A DNA stretch of 64,000 nucleotides from an uncultured Saccharospirillaceae bacterium (GTDB taxonomy: Bacteria; Pseudomonadota; Gammaproteobacteria; Pseudomonadales; Oceanobacteraceae): contig CANMOZ010000004.1 of NCBI GenBank assembly GCA_947499545.1, positions 179,501 through 243,500 of the forward strand, written 5' to 3'. Shown piece by piece: positions 63,724 through 64,000 of this stretch. How positions within the stretch are numbered: position 1 is the first letter of the stretch; each line of letters opens with the position of its first letter. Both the position numbers and the translations under genes were made by a program. The notes under the pieces are model-generated. The model made no database searches, was not told where the DNA came from, and saw only the letters and a program-made list of their open reading frames with translations.

Positions 63724-63751
63724 TTACTGTACGGCTTGGGGCGTGTTAGTT

Positions 63752-63964
63752 CTATACGTGATCAATATCATTGATTATGTTTGCCTGCCTTAGCTTTAGA
63801 ATTACCTGAGAACATTTTTCTTGAACATGATCTCTAAGCAAGCGAACCGCTGGAGTTAAAGATTGCCTGCTAGGATAAATAAGCCATAGTTCTGTTGAAG
63901 TGGGTATAAAGCCCTGACCTGCTCCCCTCTTTCTAGACCAGCCAAAACTGAGTAGTGTTCTCAC
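63752..63964 (-). pseudogene. Remnant of a LysR-type regulator C-terminus
   Basis: A 70-codon open stretch whose product contains GFIPTSTELWLIYPSRQSL followed by VRLLRDHVQEK. This resembles the end of LysR-type substrate-binding domains (the LWLVYPSRRHLPAKVRAL-like close). The N-terminal helix-turn-helix and most of the effector domain are missing, and sequence upstream (63965-64000) instead contains the start of a plus-strand gene. It is therefore probably a truncated gene; a genuine small gene is the alternative. Confidence 0.45.
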
Positions 63965-63983
63965 CTATAAGAGGATGAAGAAC

Positions 63984-64000
63984 ATGAAAAAACGATTCAC
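63984..64000 (+). CDS. Start of a gene running out of the window
   Basis: ATG AAA AAA CGA TTC begins at 63984 with GAGGA about 8 bp upstream; only five codons are visible, so no product can be named. The MKKRF start would suit an exported protein. Confidence 0.4.

Noticed and set aside
1-64000. tRNA genes, rRNA genes and CRISPR arrays
   Set aside because: No TPsiC-like arms with a cloverleaf context, no rRNA stretches and no regularly spaced direct repeats were recognised by eye; a tRNAscan or CRISPR search would be decisive.

Overview
The window comes from a moderately AT-rich gammaproteobacterial chromosome. The housekeeping order rng-yhdP-nitrilase, holC, ffs-dnaX-ybaB-recR and rnd-ycgL is typical of Oceanospirillales/Pseudomonadales-like gammaproteobacteria. 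Together with the low G+C, rhombosortase and siderophore genes this suggests a marine member; a Zooshikella-like relative is a guess, not a demonstration. No tRNA, rRNA, CRISPR array or intact insertion sequence was recognised.

Layout. 1-9.4 kb: the 3' part of rng (RNase G), yhdP and a nitrilase-family amidase on the plus strand, malate synthase A on the minus strand, then signal peptidase I and a 45-codon small membrane ORF. 9.6-13.3 kb: a glutaredoxin, a hybrid histidine kinase and a periplasmic solute-binding protein. 13.3-17.8 kb: holC with a small partner gene, the divergent ppsA, a structured region that may hold a Csr/Rsm-type small RNA, and a rhombosortase. 17.8-20.2 kb: MAPEG protein, fbp and gloB on the minus strand. 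20.4-25.6 kb: 4.5S SRP RNA, dnaX with an E. coli-type programmed -1 frameshift signal, ybaB, recR, rnd, ycgL and a small membrane protein. 25.7-31.3 kb: a probable operon of a three-TM winged-helix protein, a large von Willebrand A membrane protein with an acidic tail, a PilZ protein and a dGTPase.

31.3-44.7 kb is a complete hydroxamate siderophore locus. The minus-strand half encodes a group II PLP decarboxylase, an amine N-hydroxylase, an MFS transporter and a GNAT/NIS-synthetase fusion. This is the DesA-D logic, with the last two functions fused as in BibC of bisucaberin biosynthesis. The divergent half encodes a TonB-dependent receptor, a FhuF-type ferric reductase and FhuC, FhuD and a double-length FhuB. 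A near-consensus Fur box lies between the halves. The genes would make, export, re-import and reductively empty a cadaverine- or putrescine-derived dihydroxamate.

44.7-51.7 kb holds xthA, a DUF350 protein, a ZIP transporter, a secreted trypsin-like protease, thiI, a gamma-carbonic-anhydrase-like protein and a PhyH-type dioxygenase. 52-64 kb is accessory: two solute-binding proteins, a two-repeat Cys-rich secreted protein, a GNAT, a tyrosine recombinase divergent from a KfrA-like coiled-coil protein with a 28-bp palindromic operator, a secreted protein of unknown type, a secreted polysaccharide-deacetylase-like protein, a VAO-type flavoprotein with an unknown partner, a secreted protein made of three 76-residue repeats, a LysR remnant and the first codons of a further gene.
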